DNA of 64,000 nt, from assembly GCF_004217285.1 (NCBI RefSeq), contig NZ_SHKS01000001.1, positions 689,195-753,194 on the forward strand, written 5' to 3'. Within the stretch, counting starts at the first letter, position 1. Each line of letters opens with the position of its first letter. Source of the DNA: Streptomyces sp. BK239 (GTDB taxonomy: Bacteria > Actinomycetota > Actinomycetes > Streptomycetales > Streptomycetaceae). The notes beneath the pieces were generated by a model. The model had not been told where the DNA came from, did not search any database, and saw only the letters and a list, made by a program, of their open reading frames with translations. Position numbers and translations under genes: made by a program. Shown here one piece after another: positions 1 to 8,982 of this stretch.

Positions 1-167
1 TCCTCCTCCTCACGCCGAAGACCGGCCGACCGGGGTACGTCGAGCCCAGCGACATCTCCGAAGCATCGACGACGGCGGGTCTGTCGGCCAGCAAGAGCGT
101 CAGCGTGGGCAAGGACTGGAGCGGCAGCCGGCTGGTGACGCCCAAGGCGGCCAAGTCCAAGAAGTGA
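1..167 (+). CDS. DUF3052 family protein, C-terminal fragment (5' end outside window)
   Basis: The open frame enters from the window edge and ends at TGA 165-167. The last 54 residues, including the stretch TPKTGRPGYVEPSDI and the basic tail SRLVTPKAAKSKK, match what I remember of the actinobacterial DUF3052 protein that usually sits between the pyruvate dehydrogenase gene aceE and a peroxiredoxin gene. The peroxiredoxin follows here, which supports the call. No biochemical role is established for this family. The gene is closed by a strong palindromic terminator 13 bases after the stop. Confidence 0.7.
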   Translation, partial: LLLTPKTGRPGYVEPSDISEASTTAGLSASKSVSVGKDWSGSRLVTPKAAKSKK

Positions 168-179
168 CGAACCGAAGGT

Positions 180-213
180 CCGGACGGGCCGGGCGCGCGC
201 CCGGCCCGTCCGG
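180..213 (+). terminator. Perfect palindromic terminator after the DUF3052 gene
   Basis: A 34-base perfect inverted repeat (arms CCGGACGGGCCGGGCGC and complement) starts 13 bases after the stop codon. There is no T-tract, as is usual for Streptomyces. It separates the DUF3052 gene from the peroxiredoxin gene. Confidence 0.8.
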
Positions 214-280
214 CGGCCCGCTGTGATCGCTGCGTAGGCTGGGGCTCACCCAGACAGCCCCACGAAGGGACGTCCCCGCG

Positions 281-739
281 ATGGCGATCCAGGTCGGCGA
301 CAAGGCCCCCGACTTCGAGCTCAAGGACAACCACGGCAGGACCGTGCGCCTGTCCGACTTCCGCGGCGAGCGGAACGTCGTCCTGATCTTCTACCCGTTC
401 GCTTTCACCGGTGTGTGCACGGGCGAGCTGTGCGAGGTGCGGGACAACCTGCCGCGCTTCGCCGACCGCGACACCCAGGTGCTCGCCGTCTCCAACGACT
501 CCATCCACACCCTGCGCGTCTTCGCCGAGCAGGAGAGCCTGGAGTACCCGCTGCTCAGCGACTTCTGGCCGCACGGCGAGGTGTCCCGGGCCTACGGCGT
601 CTTCGCCGAGGACAAGGGCTGCGCGGTGCGCGGCACCTTCGTCATCGACAAGGAGGGCGTGGTGCGCTGGACCGTCGTGAACGGGCTGCCGGACGCCCGC
701 GATCTCGGCCAGTACGTCTCGGCTCTCGACACCCTGTGA
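281..739 (+). CDS. AhpE-like peroxiredoxin (AhpC/TSA family)
   Basis: The 152-residue protein has the thioredoxin-fold peroxiredoxin signature P39-x3-T43-x2-C46, with C46 as the peroxidatic cysteine. It shares long stretches (LLSDFWPHG, AYGVF, RGTFVID) with the mycobacterial one-cysteine peroxiredoxin AhpE, so it probably reduces peroxides and peroxynitrite in the cytoplasm. Unlike classical AhpE it has extra cysteines: C51, five residues after C46 as in Bcp/PrxQ, and one in KGCAVRG. An intramolecular resolving disulfide is therefore possible. The ATG at 281 follows a GAAGGGA ribosome site. It lies between the DUF3052 gene and the Ter island, where a redox-stress role fits. Confidence 0.85.
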   Translation: MAIQVGDKAPDFELKDNHGRTVRLSDFRGERNVVLIFYPFAFTGVCTGELCEVRDNLPRFADRDTQVLAVSNDSIHTLRVFAEQESLEYPLLSDFWPHGEVSRAYGVFAEDKGCAVRGTFVIDKEGVVRWTVVNGLPDARDLGQYVSALDTL

Positions 740-853
740 TTGACCGGCCCCAGAGCCTGTGGGGTCCGGGAACCCGTCACTAGGATCGACTCGTTGATCC
801 GATATCCGACGCACGACGGGGCTCCCCGGCCCCTGACACCAATGGAGGACTTC

Positions 854-1429
854 GTGGGAGTCAGCCTCAGCAAGGGCGGCAACGTTTCGCTGACCAAGGA
901 GGCCCCGGGCCTGACCGCGGTCATCGTCGGTCTGGGGTGGGACGTGCGCACCACGACCGGCACCGACTTCGACCTGGACGCGAGCGCGCTGCTGCTGAAC
1001 AACGCGGGCAAGGTCGCCAGCGACGCCAACTTCGTCTTCTTCAACAACCTCAAGAGCCCCGACGGCTCGGTCGAGCACACCGGCGACAACCTCACCGGTG
1101 AGGGCGAGGGCGACGACGAGGCGATCAAGGTCAACCTCGCGGCCGTCCCGGCCGACGTGGAGAAGATCGTCTTCCCGGTCTCCATCTACGACGCCGAGAA
1201 CCGCCAGCAGTCCTTCGGCCAGGTCCGCAACGCCTTCATCCGCGTCGTGAACCAGGCCGGCGGCACCGAGATCGCCCGCTACGACCTGAGCGAGGACGCC
1301 TCGACGGAGACCGCGATGGTCTTCGGCGAGCTCTACCGGCACGGCGCGGAGTGGAAGTTCCGCGCCATCGGCCAGGGCTACGCGTCGGGCCTGCGCGGCA
1401 TCGCGCAGGACTTCGGCGTCAACGTCTGA
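854..1429 (+). CDS. terD: TerD family calcium-binding stress protein
   Basis: The 191-residue protein opens with the classic TerD start [12 protein letters not shown]. It carries the paired Ca2+-binding acidic loops: FDLDASA at residues 39-45 and [13 protein letters not shown] at 77-89. The carboxy end holds [22 protein letters not shown]. TerD proteins are cytoplasmic and linked to tellurite, phage and oxidative-stress resistance and to differentiation in Streptomyces; the exact activity is unsettled. The frame is open back to 740, but GTG 854 is chosen because GGAGG lies six bases upstream and it gives the same length as the next paralogue. It begins a same-strand run of four Ter genes. Confidence 0.92.
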   Translation: MGVSLSKGGNVSLTKEAPGLTAVIVGLGWDVRTTTGTDFDLDASALLLNNAGKVASDANFVFFNNLKSPDGSVEHTGDNLTGEGEGDDEAIKVNLAAVPADVEKIVFPVSIYDAENRQQSFGQVRNAFIRVVNQAGGTEIARYDLSEDASTETAMVFGELYRHGAEWKFRAIGQGYASGLRGIAQDFGVNV

Positions 1430-1444
1430 CCCGACTCGCCCACT

Positions 1445-1479
1445 GTCCGGCGCCGCACCGTTTACGGGCGGCGCCGGAC
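1445..1479 (+). terminator. Strong hairpin between the two terD genes
   Basis: GTCCGGCGCCG at 1445-1455 pairs perfectly with CGGCGCCGGAC at 1469-1479 around a 13-base loop, 15 bases after the first terD stop. It could attenuate readthrough or protect the upstream message, so the two terD genes may be expressed at different levels. Confidence 0.6.
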
Positions 1480-1549
1480 GCGCAGGACAACCGAAGAAGA
1501 CCGGGCTCCGGCCCTGACAGCCGGACAGGCCCCAGGGGAGGATCAGCAC

Positions 1550-2125
1550 ATGGGTGTCACGCTCGCCAAAGGAGGCAACGTCTCCCTGTCCAAGGTCGCG
1601 CCTAACCTCACGCGGGTGATGGTCGGCCTCGGCTGGGACGCGCGCTCCACCACCGGAGCACCCTTCGACCTCGACGCCAGCGCACTGCTGTGCGCCGGCC
1701 AGCGGGTCATGGGCGACGAGTGGTTCGTCTTCTACAACCAGCTGACCAGCCCCGACGGCTCCGTGGAGCACACCGGTGACAACCTCACCGGTGAGGGCGA
1801 CGGCGACGACGAGTCGCTGCTCGTCGACCTCGCCAAGGTGCCTGCCCAGTGCGACAAGATCGTCTTCCCGGTCTCGATCCACATGGCCGACGAGCGCGGC
1901 CAGACCTTCGGGCAGGTCAGCAACGCCTTCATCCGGGTCGTCAACCAGGCCGACGGCCAGGAACTCGCGCGCTACGACCTGAGCGAGGACGCCTCGACCG
2001 AAACCGCCATGATCTTCGGCGAGCTCTATCGCTACCAGGGCGAATGGAAGTTCCGAGCGGTCGGGCAGGGGTACGCGTCAGGGCTGCGGGGCATCGCTCT
2101 AGACTTCGGGGTCAACGTTTCGTAA
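1550..2125 (+). CDS. TerD family calcium-binding stress protein, second copy
   Basis: This 191-residue paralogue is very similar to the preceding terD product. It keeps the same acidic loops ([20 protein letters not shown]) and the [17 protein letters not shown] end. A clean GGGGAGGA ribosome site precedes ATG 1550. It differs in having cysteines in ALLCAGQRV and PAQCDKIVF, which the first copy lacks, so the pair may differ in metal or redox sensing (inference). The DUF475/TerC-family gene follows 48 bases later and is probably co-transcribed. Confidence 0.92.
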   Translation: MGVTLAKGGNVSLSKVAPNLTRVMVGLGWDARSTTGAPFDLDASALLCAGQRVMGDEWFVFYNQLTSPDGSVEHTGDNLTGEGDGDDESLLVDLAKVPAQCDKIVFPVSIHMADERGQTFGQVSNAFIRVVNQADGQELARYDLSEDASTETAMIFGELYRYQGEWKFRAVGQGYASGLRGIALDFGVNVS

Positions 2126-2173
2126 AACCGCGTACGGCGCGGGGGAGCCCCGTACACAAGGATTGGGTAGCCA

Positions 2174-3316
2174 GTGGTTCTGAAAACCTTCGGGTGGTCG
2201 TTCGCGGTGACCGCGCTCGGCCTCGTCGCGGCGGTGTTCTACGGGGGGTGGACCGCCTTCGGAGTCGTGGCGATCCTTTCCGTCCTCGAGATCTCGCTGT
2301 CCTTCGACAACGCAGTCGTCAACGCCGGGATCCTGAAGAAGATGAACGCCTTCTGGCAGCGCATCTTCCTCACCGTCGGCGTCCTCATCGCCGTCTTCGG
2401 TATGCGCCTCGTCTTTCCCGTCGTCATCGTCGCGATCAGCGCCCAGCTCGGGCCGATCGAGGCCGTCGACCTCGCGCTCACCGACAAGGACCGCTACCAG
2501 GAGCTCGTCACCGACGCGCACCCGGCGATCGCCGCCTTCGGCGGCATGTTCCTGCTGATGATCTTCCTCGACTTCATCTTCGAGGACCGGGACATCAAGT
2601 GGCTCGCCTGGCTGGAGCGCCCGCTCGCCAAGCTGGGCAAGGTCGACATGCTGTCGGTCTGCATCGCCCTGATCGTCCTGCTGATCACCGCGATGACCTT
2701 CGCCACCAACGCCCACCTGCACGCCGGGCACGCCGACAAGGCCGAAACCGTCCTGCTCTCCGGCGTCGCCGGCCTCATCACGTACCTCGTCGTCGGCGGG
2801 CTCTCCAGCTACTTCGAGGACAAGCTGGAGGAAGAGGAGGAGCGCGAGCACGAGGCCGAGGAAGAGGCCAAGCGCACCGGCAAGAAGCAGTCCGCCGTGC
2901 TCCTCGCGGGCAAGGCCGCCTTCTTCATGTTCCTCTACCTCGAAGTCCTGGACGCCTCGTTCTCCTTCGACGGCGTGATCGGCGCCTTCGCCATCACCAA
3001 CGACATCGTCCTGATGGCCCTCGGCCTCGGCATCGGCGCCATGTACGTCCGGTCGCTCACCGTCTACCTGGTCCGCCAGGGCACCCTCGACGACTACGTG
3101 TACCTGGAGCACGGCGCCCACTACGCGATCGGCGCCCTCGCCGTCATCCTGCTGGTCACCATCCAGTACCAGATCTCCGAGATCATCACCGGCCTGGTCG
3201 GCGTCGTGCTGATCGCCTGGTCCTTCTGGTCCTCCGTCCGCCGCAACCGCGCCCTGGCCGCGGCCGAAGGCGGAGCCGGCTCGGACGAGAAGAGCGAGAT
3301 CTCGTCCGGGGTGTGA
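2174..3316 (+). CDS. DUF475 / TerC-superfamily integral membrane protein
   Basis: The 380-residue protein has about eight to nine hydrophobic helices. It contains the conserved acidic motif EISLSFDNAVVNAGIL near residue 40 and a second similar motif, LEVLDASFSFDGVIGAF, in the later half. This inverted-repeat arrangement is typical of TerC/YkoY-type proteins, where the acidic residues are thought to bind divalent metal. An extended charged loop (LEEEEEREHEAEEEAKR) faces the cytoplasm between the halves. Family members associate with TerD proteins at the membrane; manganese export has been shown for some TerC relatives. The GTG start has AAGGA upstream. The last charged tail ends just before a strong terminator. 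Confidence 0.85.
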   Translation: MVLKTFGWSFAVTALGLVAAVFYGGWTAFGVVAILSVLEISLSFDNAVVNAGILKKMNAFWQRIFLTVGVLIAVFGMRLVFPVVIVAISAQLGPIEAVDLALTDKDRYQELVTDAHPAIAAFGGMFLLMIFLDFIFEDRDIKWLAWLERPLAKLGKVDMLSVCIALIVLLITAMTFATNAHLHAGHADKAETVLLSGVAGLITYLVVGGLSSYFEDKLEEEEEREHEAEEEAKRTGKKQSAVLLAGKAAFFMFLYLEVLDASFSFDGVIGAFAITNDIVLMALGLGIGAMYVRSLTVYLVRQGTLDDYVYLEHGAHYAIGALAVILLVTIQYQISEIITGLVGVVLIAWSFWSSVRRNRALAAAEGGAGSDEKSEISSGV

Positions 3317-3343
3317 TCACCTTCCCGGTGAGGAACGCTCTGT

Positions 3344-3386
3344 GCGGGGCGGCCGTCGAGGACGAGTCCTCCGGCGGCCGCCCCGC
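3344..3386 (+). terminator. GC-rich terminator hairpin after the DUF475/TerC gene
   Basis: GCGGGGCGGCCG at 3344-3355 pairs with CGGCCGCCCCGC at 3375-3386, with a smaller inner GAGGAC/GTCCTC stem. It lies between the DUF475 stop and the TerA-like start, so the TerA-like gene may have separate or reduced expression. Confidence 0.7.
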
Positions 3387-3416
3387 CGGTCTTCCACAGA
3401 TCCCCTGGGGGCGGGA

Positions 3417-4151
3417 ATGGGATTCTTCGACGGACTCCGGCCCGGCCGGGCCGCCGACTTCGACTCGGGCAGCGCGGCGACCAACGCCATCGAGCTGACC
3501 AAACGGCACAGCCAGGTCTCGCTCACCCGGCAGGACGCCGCAACCGGCAACCTGCGCATCAACCTGACCTGGCGGATGCGCACCTCCGACATCGGCGGCG
3601 GGCGGGAGAGCCTGCTGCGCCACCCCTTGAAGGCGCTGCGCCCGCCGGAGGTCATGGGACACAGCCAGAGCATGGTCAACGTCGACCTCGACCTCGGCTG
3701 CCTGTACGAGCTCACCGACGGCACCAAGGGCGTCGTCCAGCCGCTGGGCGGGCTCCTCGGGGACGTCAACGCCCCGCCGTACGTGAAGCTCAGCGGGGAC
3801 GACCGGTTCGGCTCGGCGTCCGGGGAGACGATCTACGTCAACCTCGACCACCGCGAAGCGATCAAGCGGCTGCTGGTGTTCGTCTACATCTACGACCAGA
3901 CGCCGGCCTTCGACCGCACCCACGCGATCGTCACGCTGTATCCGAGCAACGGGCCCCGCATCGAGATCGGCCTCGACGAACGGCACCCCCAGGCCCGCTC
4001 CTGCGCGGTGGTGATGATCGAGAACCTGAAGGACGAACTGGTCGTGCGGCGCGAGGTGCGCTTCGTGTACGGCTTCCAGGCGGAACTGGACCGGCTCTAC
4101 GGGTGGGGACTGCAGTGGGGACGCGGCTACAAGGCCAAGGCGGAGAAGTGA
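3417..4151 (+). CDS. TerA-like member of the TerD superfamily
   Basis: The 244-residue protein starts MGFFDGLRPGRAADFDS and lacks the terminal TerD Ca2+ loop. It contains the TerA-type stretches NLTWRM, NVDLDLGCLYEL, GETIYVNLDH and VFVYIYDQTPAF. TerA-like proteins are found in ter operons with TerC and TerD and probably join the same membrane-associated complex (family knowledge). ATG 3417 is preferred over the upstream in-frame start at 3342, because that would run through the terminator and add an unconserved Arg/Pro-rich leader. GGGGGCGGG precedes the ATG. It ends 25 bases from the convergent TerD gene. Confidence 0.8.
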   Translation: MGFFDGLRPGRAADFDSGSAATNAIELTKRHSQVSLTRQDAATGNLRINLTWRMRTSDIGGGRESLLRHPLKALRPPEVMGHSQSMVNVDLDLGCLYELTDGTKGVVQPLGGLLGDVNAPPYVKLSGDDRFGSASGETIYVNLDHREAIKRLLVFVYIYDQTPAFDRTHAIVTLYPSNGPRIEIGLDERHPQARSCAVVMIENLKDELVVRREVRFVYGFQAELDRLYGWGLQWGRGYKAKAEK

Positions 4152-4175
4152 CCGCGCGCCCCTGAGCGAGTCGCC

Positions 4176-4973
4176 CTACCGTCCGATGAACTGGGGGCCC
4201 TGAGGCGGCATCCGGAACTCCTGAGCCGGGGCCTGGGCCGCCGCCGGGGCCGGCGCCTGCTGAGGGGCGTCCGGGTAGCCGTAGCCGTACGTCGGGAGGT
4301 TCGGCGGGTAGCCGTAGGTGGCGGGGGGCTGCTGCGGGGTGGTCGTCGTCGGCTGCTCCGGGGGGAGCGGCTGGGACAGGCTCGGGGTCGGGTCCGGAGC
4401 CGCCCTGGGCAGCCCGTCGTCCTGCTGCTCCGCCGACTCGTCCACCGAGATGCCGTAGTCGGTCGCCAGTCCCTTGAGGCCCTCGGTGTAGCCCTCGCCC
4501 AGCGCGCGGAACTTCCAGCCGTCCCCACGGCGGTACAGCTCCCCGCAGATCAGCGCGGTCTCCTCGCCGGTCTCCGGACGGATGTCGAAGGTGGCCAGCG
4601 GATCGCCGTCCTTGGCCGCGTCGTACAGCAGGATGCTGAGGGACCGTACGTGGTCGAAGGTGACGCCGTCCGCCGAAGCGACCAGGAGAATGCGGCCCAC
4701 GTCGGGCTCGACACCGGCGAGATCCGTCTGGATCGTGTCGGTGAGGCCCTCGGTCACCCGCTTCGCGCCGAGCCGCCACACCTTCCCGGAGGGGTGCCGG
4801 GGCTGGTTGTAGAAGACGAAGTCCTCGTCGGAGCGCACACGGCCGTCGGGACCGAGGAGCAGCGCGGAGGCGTCCACGGCCGGTACCCCCCGCCCGGGCG
4901 TCCAGCGCAGCACGGCGCGCACCGTGGTGGCCTTCAGCGGGACGTTCGACCCCTTCAGCATGGCGTGCGTCAT
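4176..4973 (-). CDS. TerD-like protein with a degenerate Ca2+ loop and proline-rich tail
   Basis: Residues 1-180 form a TerD-like domain ([45 protein letters not shown]). The acidic [13 protein letters not shown] loop is replaced by a basic stretch ([11 protein letters not shown]), so Ca2+ binding is probably lost or altered. Residues 185-265 are a Pro/Gln/Tyr/Gly-rich tail with repeated GYPP and YGY units, likely disordered and possibly multivalent. AGGA lies eight bases before the ATG. It is transcribed away from the CitE operon, with the two starts 170 bases apart, so the promoters lie back to back. An adaptor role in the Ter complex is an inference. Confidence 0.8.
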   Translation of the reverse strand: MTHAMLKGSNVPLKATTVRAVLRWTPGRGVPAVDASALLLGPDGRVRSDEDFVFYNQPRHPSGKVWRLGAKRVTEGLTDTIQTDLAGVEPDVGRILLVASADGVTFDHVRSLSILLYDAAKDGDPLATFDIRPETGEETALICGELYRRGDGWKFRALGEGYTEGLKGLATDYGISVDESAEQQDDGLPRAAPDPTPSLSQPLPPEQPTTTTPQQPPATYGYPPNLPTYGYGYPDAPQQAPAPAAAQAPAQEFRMPPQGPQFIGR

Positions 4974-5142
4974 GCGGTCATCCTGCCCTTTCGGTTCTGC
5001 TCACGACAACGCGGGGTACTCGGCGGTTCCGCGTCACCTGAAATTCACGACCGCCGGGAACCCCGGACATCGGACCCTACGTACTATTACCGGCCACCCA
5101 TCGCCGAAATCCACCGGCCACCTTGTTCCACGGGGGAGATAC

Positions 5143-6309
5143 ATGCGTCATTTCGGGCACCTCGCCGCCGAGGTGCGGCAGCGTCTCTTCCACCGGGAGC
5201 CCTGCGCCTTCGACGCCGACTCGCCGGGTCGGCTGCTCTCCGCCGCCCTGGGCGCCACGCTCTACAGCCCGGCCACCCGGCCCCGGCTCGCCGACGACGT
5301 GGTCAAGCAGGCCGCACGCGGCGTGGTCTCGATGGTGCTGTGCCTGGAGGACTCCATCGGCGACGAGGACGTGGCCGAGGGCGAGCGGAACCTCGTCCGC
5401 CAGTTCACCGAGCTCGCCACCCGCCCCGCGGGCGAACTGCCGCTGCTGTTCATCCGGGTCCGCACACCCGAGCAGATCCCCGACCTGGTCCGGCGCCTCG
5501 GCCCGCAGGCGCGGCTGCTCAGCGGCTTCGTGTTCCCGAAGTTCACCGAGGAGCGCGGCATCCCCTTCCTGGAGGCGCTGACCGGCGCGGAGGTGTCGAG
5601 CGGGCGGCGGCTGTTCGGCATGCCCGTGCTGGAGACGCCCGAGCTGATGTACCGGGAGTCGCGGGTGGAGGCCCTGGAGGGCATCGCCCGAGCCGTCGAG
5701 AAGTACCGCAGCCGGGTCCTCGCCCTGCGCCTCGGCGTGACCGACTTCTGCTCCTCCTACGGGCTGCGCCGGGCCCCCGACATGACCGCCTACGACGTGC
5801 AGATCGTCGCCTCCGTCATCGCGGACGTGGTGAACATGCTCGGCCGGGCCGACGGTTCGGGATTCACCGTGACCGGGCCGGTGTGGGAGTACTTCCGGGT
5901 GCCCGAGCGCATGTTCAAGCCGATGCTGCGGCACAGCCCCTTCCTGGAGGGACAGGCCGTGGAGCTGCGTGAGAAGCTGATCGAGCACGCGATGGACGGG
6001 CTGCTGCGCGAGATCTCGCTCGACCACGCCAACGGCCTGCTCGGCAAGACCTGCATCCACCCCTCGCACGTGCCGGCGGTCCACGCGCTGTCCGTCGTCA
6101 GCCACGAGGAGTACAGCGACGCGGCGGACATCCTGCGGCCGGAGCGCGGCGGCGGGGGAGTGCTGCGGTCGGCTTACACGAACAAGATGAACGAGGTGAA
6201 GCCGCACCGCGCCTGGGCGGAGCGGACCATGCTCCGGGCCGAGGTCTTCGGCGTGGCCAACGAGGACGTCAGCTTCGTCGACCTGCTCGCCGCGACCATC
6301 CCCGGCTGA
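5143..6309 (+). CDS. CitE-like HpcH/HpaI aldolase/lyase of the Ter-linked biosynthetic module
   Basis: The 388-residue protein shows the CitE/HpcH fold motifs: LYSPATRP near residue 45, the metal-binding pair in CLEDSIGDEDV, the arginine of LFIRVRTPEQI, GFVFPKF, and MPVLETPEL. It should cleave or form a C-C bond in a CoA- or carboxylate-bearing metabolite with Mg2+. ATG 5143 is chosen because GGGGGAG lies six bases upstream; the frame is open further back but unconserved. Ter islands of this type carry CitE, phosphoribosyltransferase/TRSP and HAD genes and have been predicted to make a nucleoside-like compound. The same order is seen here, with only 54 bases to the next gene. Confidence 0.85.
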   Translation: MRHFGHLAAEVRQRLFHREPCAFDADSPGRLLSAALGATLYSPATRPRLADDVVKQAARGVVSMVLCLEDSIGDEDVAEGERNLVRQFTELATRPAGELPLLFIRVRTPEQIPDLVRRLGPQARLLSGFVFPKFTEERGIPFLEALTGAEVSSGRRLFGMPVLETPELMYRESRVEALEGIARAVEKYRSRVLALRLGVTDFCSSYGLRRAPDMTAYDVQIVASVIADVVNMLGRADGSGFTVTGPVWEYFRVPERMFKPMLRHSPFLEGQAVELREKLIEHAMDGLLREISLDHANGLLGKTCIHPSHVPAVHALSVVSHEEYSDAADILRPERGGGGVLRSAYTNKMNEVKPHRAWAERTMLRAEVFGVANEDVSFVDLLAATIPG

Positions 6310-6363
6310 GCCCCCCCTCACCCGCCTCACTCTTCTCTCCACCTGGCTTCGACATAGGGACGC

Positions 6364-8982
6364 ATGAACAACTCAGTGAACAACGCGGTCTGGTCCGGGA
6401 CCTGGGTCGCCGAGCGGCTCGGGCTGGAACTCGTGGGCGACGACGCGCTCCGTGACCACCTGGGGCTCGCCCTGCGCCGCAACCCCAAGCGGGCGCACCT
6501 GCTCGTCTCCAACGTGCTGGGCAAACACGTGCCGCAGTCCCCGGCCGTCGTCCGCGGCCATGGCGTCGCCCTCGGCCGCCGGGTGCGGGAACTGCTGGGC
6601 GCGCAGGCAGGGAACGCGGTCGTCCTCGGCTACGCGGAGACCGCGACCGGCCTCGGCCACTGCGTCGCCGACGGCATCGGCTCCGTCCCCTACCTGCACT
6701 CCACCCGCCGCCCGGTGCCCGGCGTCGCCCGGGCCGGCGGCTTCGAGGAGGCCCACTCCCACGCCACGTCCCACCTGTTGCTGCCGGAGGACCCCGCGCT
6801 GCTGGTCGGCGACGGGCCGCTGGTCCTGGTCGACGACGAGTTCTCCACCGGCAACACGGTCCTCAACACCATCCGCGACCTCCACGAACGCTATCCGCGC
6901 CGCCGGTACGTGGTGGTCGCCCTGGTCGACATGCGCTCGGCCGCGGACGCGGGACGCCTGAACGACTTCGCCCACGAGATCGGGGCGCGAGTCGATCTCG
7001 TGGCCGCGGCCTCGGGCACGGTGCTCCTGCCGGAGGGGGTACTGGAGAGGGGGCGGGAGCTGGTGGCGCGGTACGAGGAGGGTGCCGCGACGGGTGGTGT
7101 GTCGGCCGCGGCGCCGTCGGGGCCGGTCGCGCAGTTCCCCGCGCCCCCAGGGGGGTGGGCCGACCGTCCGCTTGACAGCTCGCGTCGGCATCCACCCGCA
7201 GGGGCGCGGGGCGGTGACATATGCGGCTCCGCCGCGGGGGCGCGACCGGCGCCCACCGGCCCGCAGCCGACACGCCACCTCACCCGCGTGGACCTGAACT
7301 GGCCCGAAGGCCTTCCCGACGGGGGTCGTCACGGCTTCACCCCGACCCACCGCGCACAACTCGACGCCGCCCTCCCGGACATGGCCGCCCGTGTAGCCGC
7401 CGCACTACCAAGGGACGCCCGCGTGCACATCCTCGGCTTCGAGGAGCTGATGTACGCCCCCCTGCGCCTCGCCTGCGAGCTGGAGCGCGGCGGCGGCGTC
7501 GAGGTCACCTACTCCACCACCACCCGCTCCCCCGTCCTGGCGGTCGACGACCCCGGTTACGCGATACGCAGCCGCCTCGTCTTCCCCGCGCACGACGACC
7601 CCGCCGACGGCCCCGGCGAGCGCTACGCCTACAACGTCGCCGGCGCCGGTTTCGACGCCGTCGTCGCCGTCGTGGACTCCGCGGCCGACACGGAGGAGCT
7701 GCACGCCCCCGGCGGCCTCCTCGACCGGCTCGCCGCGCACACCCCGCACGTGGTCCTCGCCGTCGTACCGTCGTACGTGCCGCAGCCGCTGTACGCCGAC
7801 GCCCTGCCCGAAAAGAGACCCTCCATGCTGTCCGAGCCCCTCCGCGGCCCCGCCTTCTCCTCGTACGCGCCCGAGGAGGTCGGCTGGCTGCTCCAGGACC
7901 TCTCGGACGTGACGCTGGAGGCGCCGACCGAGGAGCGCGAGGAGGCCATCCAGTCGGGCGGCGCGCACTACGCCGAGTCGCTGCCGGTGGAGTACCAGCC
8001 CAGCGAGCAGTACCAGGAGCTGTTCCACGCCGCCCTCGGGACCTCCGCGGCGCGCCTCGCGCAGGCGGTCGGCGCGGTCACGGAGCTGGTGATCGCCGAA
8101 CGCTCCCCGCGCCCCGTCCTGGTCTCCCTCGCCCGCGCCGGCACCCCCGTCGGCGTGCTGATGCGCCGCTGGGCGGCGCACCGGCACGGTCTCGAACTGC
8201 CGCACTACGCCGTGTCGATCGTGCGAGGGCGCGGCATCGACGCCAACGCGCTGCGCTGGCTCGCCGAGCACCACGACCCGCGGGACGTCGTCTTCGTCGA
8301 CGGCTGGACCGGCAAGGGCGCGATCACCCGCGAACTCGCGGCGGCCGTCGAGGAGTTCGAGGCGGCGGGCGGCGCGCCCGGCTTCGACCCGGAGATCGCG
8401 GTGCTCGCCGATCCGGGGTCCTGCGTGCGCACGTACGGCACCCGCGAGGACTTCCTGATCCCCTCCGCCTGCCTCAACTCCACGGTGTCCGGCCTGATAT
8501 CGCGGACGGTGCTGCGCGCCGACCTGGTCGGCCCGCACGACTTCCACGGCGCGAAGTTCTACCGCGAACTGGCCGGAGCGGACCTGTCCAACGCCTTCCT
8601 CGACGCCGTCTCCGCCCGCTTCCCCGACGTCGCCGACGCCGTCGACGGCACGGTGAAGGAGCTCCTCGCGAGCGACCGCTCGCCCACCTGGGAGGGCTGG
8701 GCCGCGGTGGAGCGCATCAGCGAGGAGTACGGCATCCACGACGTGAACCTGGTCAAGCCCGGCGTGGGCGAGACCACCCGGGTGCTGCTGCGCCGCGTCC
8801 CGTGGAAGATCCTGGCCCGCTCCGGCGCGGGCGCCGACCTGGACCACGTCCGGCTGCTGGCCGGGCAGCGAGGGGTGCCGGTGGAGGAGGTCGGCGAACT
8901 GCCGTACACCTGCGTGGGATTGATCCACCCGAAGTACACGCGGGGCGCGACCGGCGCCGACGGCCGGGCGGTGACGGTCTGA
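6364..8982 (+). CDS. Double phosphoribosyltransferase with TRSP domain (Ter-linked)
   Basis: This 872-residue fusion has two phosphoribosyltransferase domains, each with a PRPP-binding loop: VLVDDEFSTGNT at residues 154-165 and VVFVDGWTGKGA at 642-653. Between them lies a TRSP domain with the literal signature TTRSPVLAVDD at 386-396. It probably attaches ribose-phosphate to a base-like precursor in a nucleoside-like pathway (family prediction). Relatives of the second domain are often labelled StiP cysteine protease, which I think is less likely. Residues about 240-305 are a low-complexity linker made of a Streptomyces-type interspersed repeat. The stop overlaps the next start (TGATG), implying translational coupling. 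Confidence 0.8.
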   Translation: MNNSVNNAVWSGTWVAERLGLELVGDDALRDHLGLALRRNPKRAHLLVSNVLGKHVPQSPAVVRGHGVALGRRVRELLGAQAGNAVVLGYAETATGLGHCVADGIGSVPYLHSTRRPVPGVARAGGFEEAHSHATSHLLLPEDPALLVGDGPLVLVDDEFSTGNTVLNTIRDLHERYPRRRYVVVALVDMRSAADAGRLNDFAHEIGARVDLVAAASGTVLLPEGVLERGRELVARYEEGAATGGVSAAAPSGPVAQFPAPPGGWADRPLDSSRRHPPAGARGGDICGSAAGARPAPTGPQPTRHLTRVDLNWPEGLPDGGRHGFTPTHRAQLDAALPDMAARVAAALPRDARVHILGFEELMYAPLRLACELERGGGVEVTYSTTTRSPVLAVDDPGYAIRSRLVFPAHDDPADGPGERYAYNVAGAGFDAVVAVVDSAADTEELHAPGGLLDRLAAHTPHVVLAVVPSYVPQPLYADALPEKRPSMLSEPLRGPAFSSYAPEEVGWLLQDLSDVTLEAPTEEREEAIQSGGAHYAESLPVEYQPSEQYQELFHAALGTSAARLAQAVGAVTELVIAERSPRPVLVSLARAGTPVGVLMRRWAAHRHGLELPHYAVSIVRGRGIDANALRWLAEHHDPRDVVFVDGWTGKGAITRELAAAVEEFEAAGGAPGFDPEIAVLADPGSCVRTYGTREDFLIPSACLNSTVSGLISRTVLRADLVGPHDFHGAKFYRELAGADLSNAFLDAVSARFPDVADAVDGTVKELLASDRSPTWEGWAAVERISEEYGIHDVNLVKPGVGETTRVLLRRVPWKILARSGAGADLDHVRLLAGQRGVPVEEVGELPYTCVGLIHPKYTRGATGADGRAVTV
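7137..7211. repeat. Interspersed inverted repeat embedded in a coding linker
   Basis: CCCCGCGCCCC at 7137-7147 is matched by its reverse complement GGGGCGCGGGG at 7201-7211. The flanks GCGCAGTTCCCCGCGCCCC and ATGCGGCTCCGCCGCGGGGG resemble a repeat I know from Streptomyces intergenic regions. Here it is read in frame as a linker between the first PRTase and TRSP domains. Confidence 0.65.

Noticed and set aside
1849..3498. Long plus-strand open frame overlapping terD and the TerC gene
   Set aside because: Arg/Pro/Gly-rich shadow translation in another frame; the real genes there have clear family motifs.
7405..8928. 507-residue minus-strand frame opposite the phosphoribosyltransferase gene
   Set aside because: His/Val/Gly-rich composition typical of antisense GC-rich shadows; no start signal or motif.
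6364..8982. StiP-type cysteine protease annotation for the TRSP/PRTase protein
   Set aside because: PRPP-binding loops are clear and no protease dyad stands out; phosphoribosyltransferase fits better.
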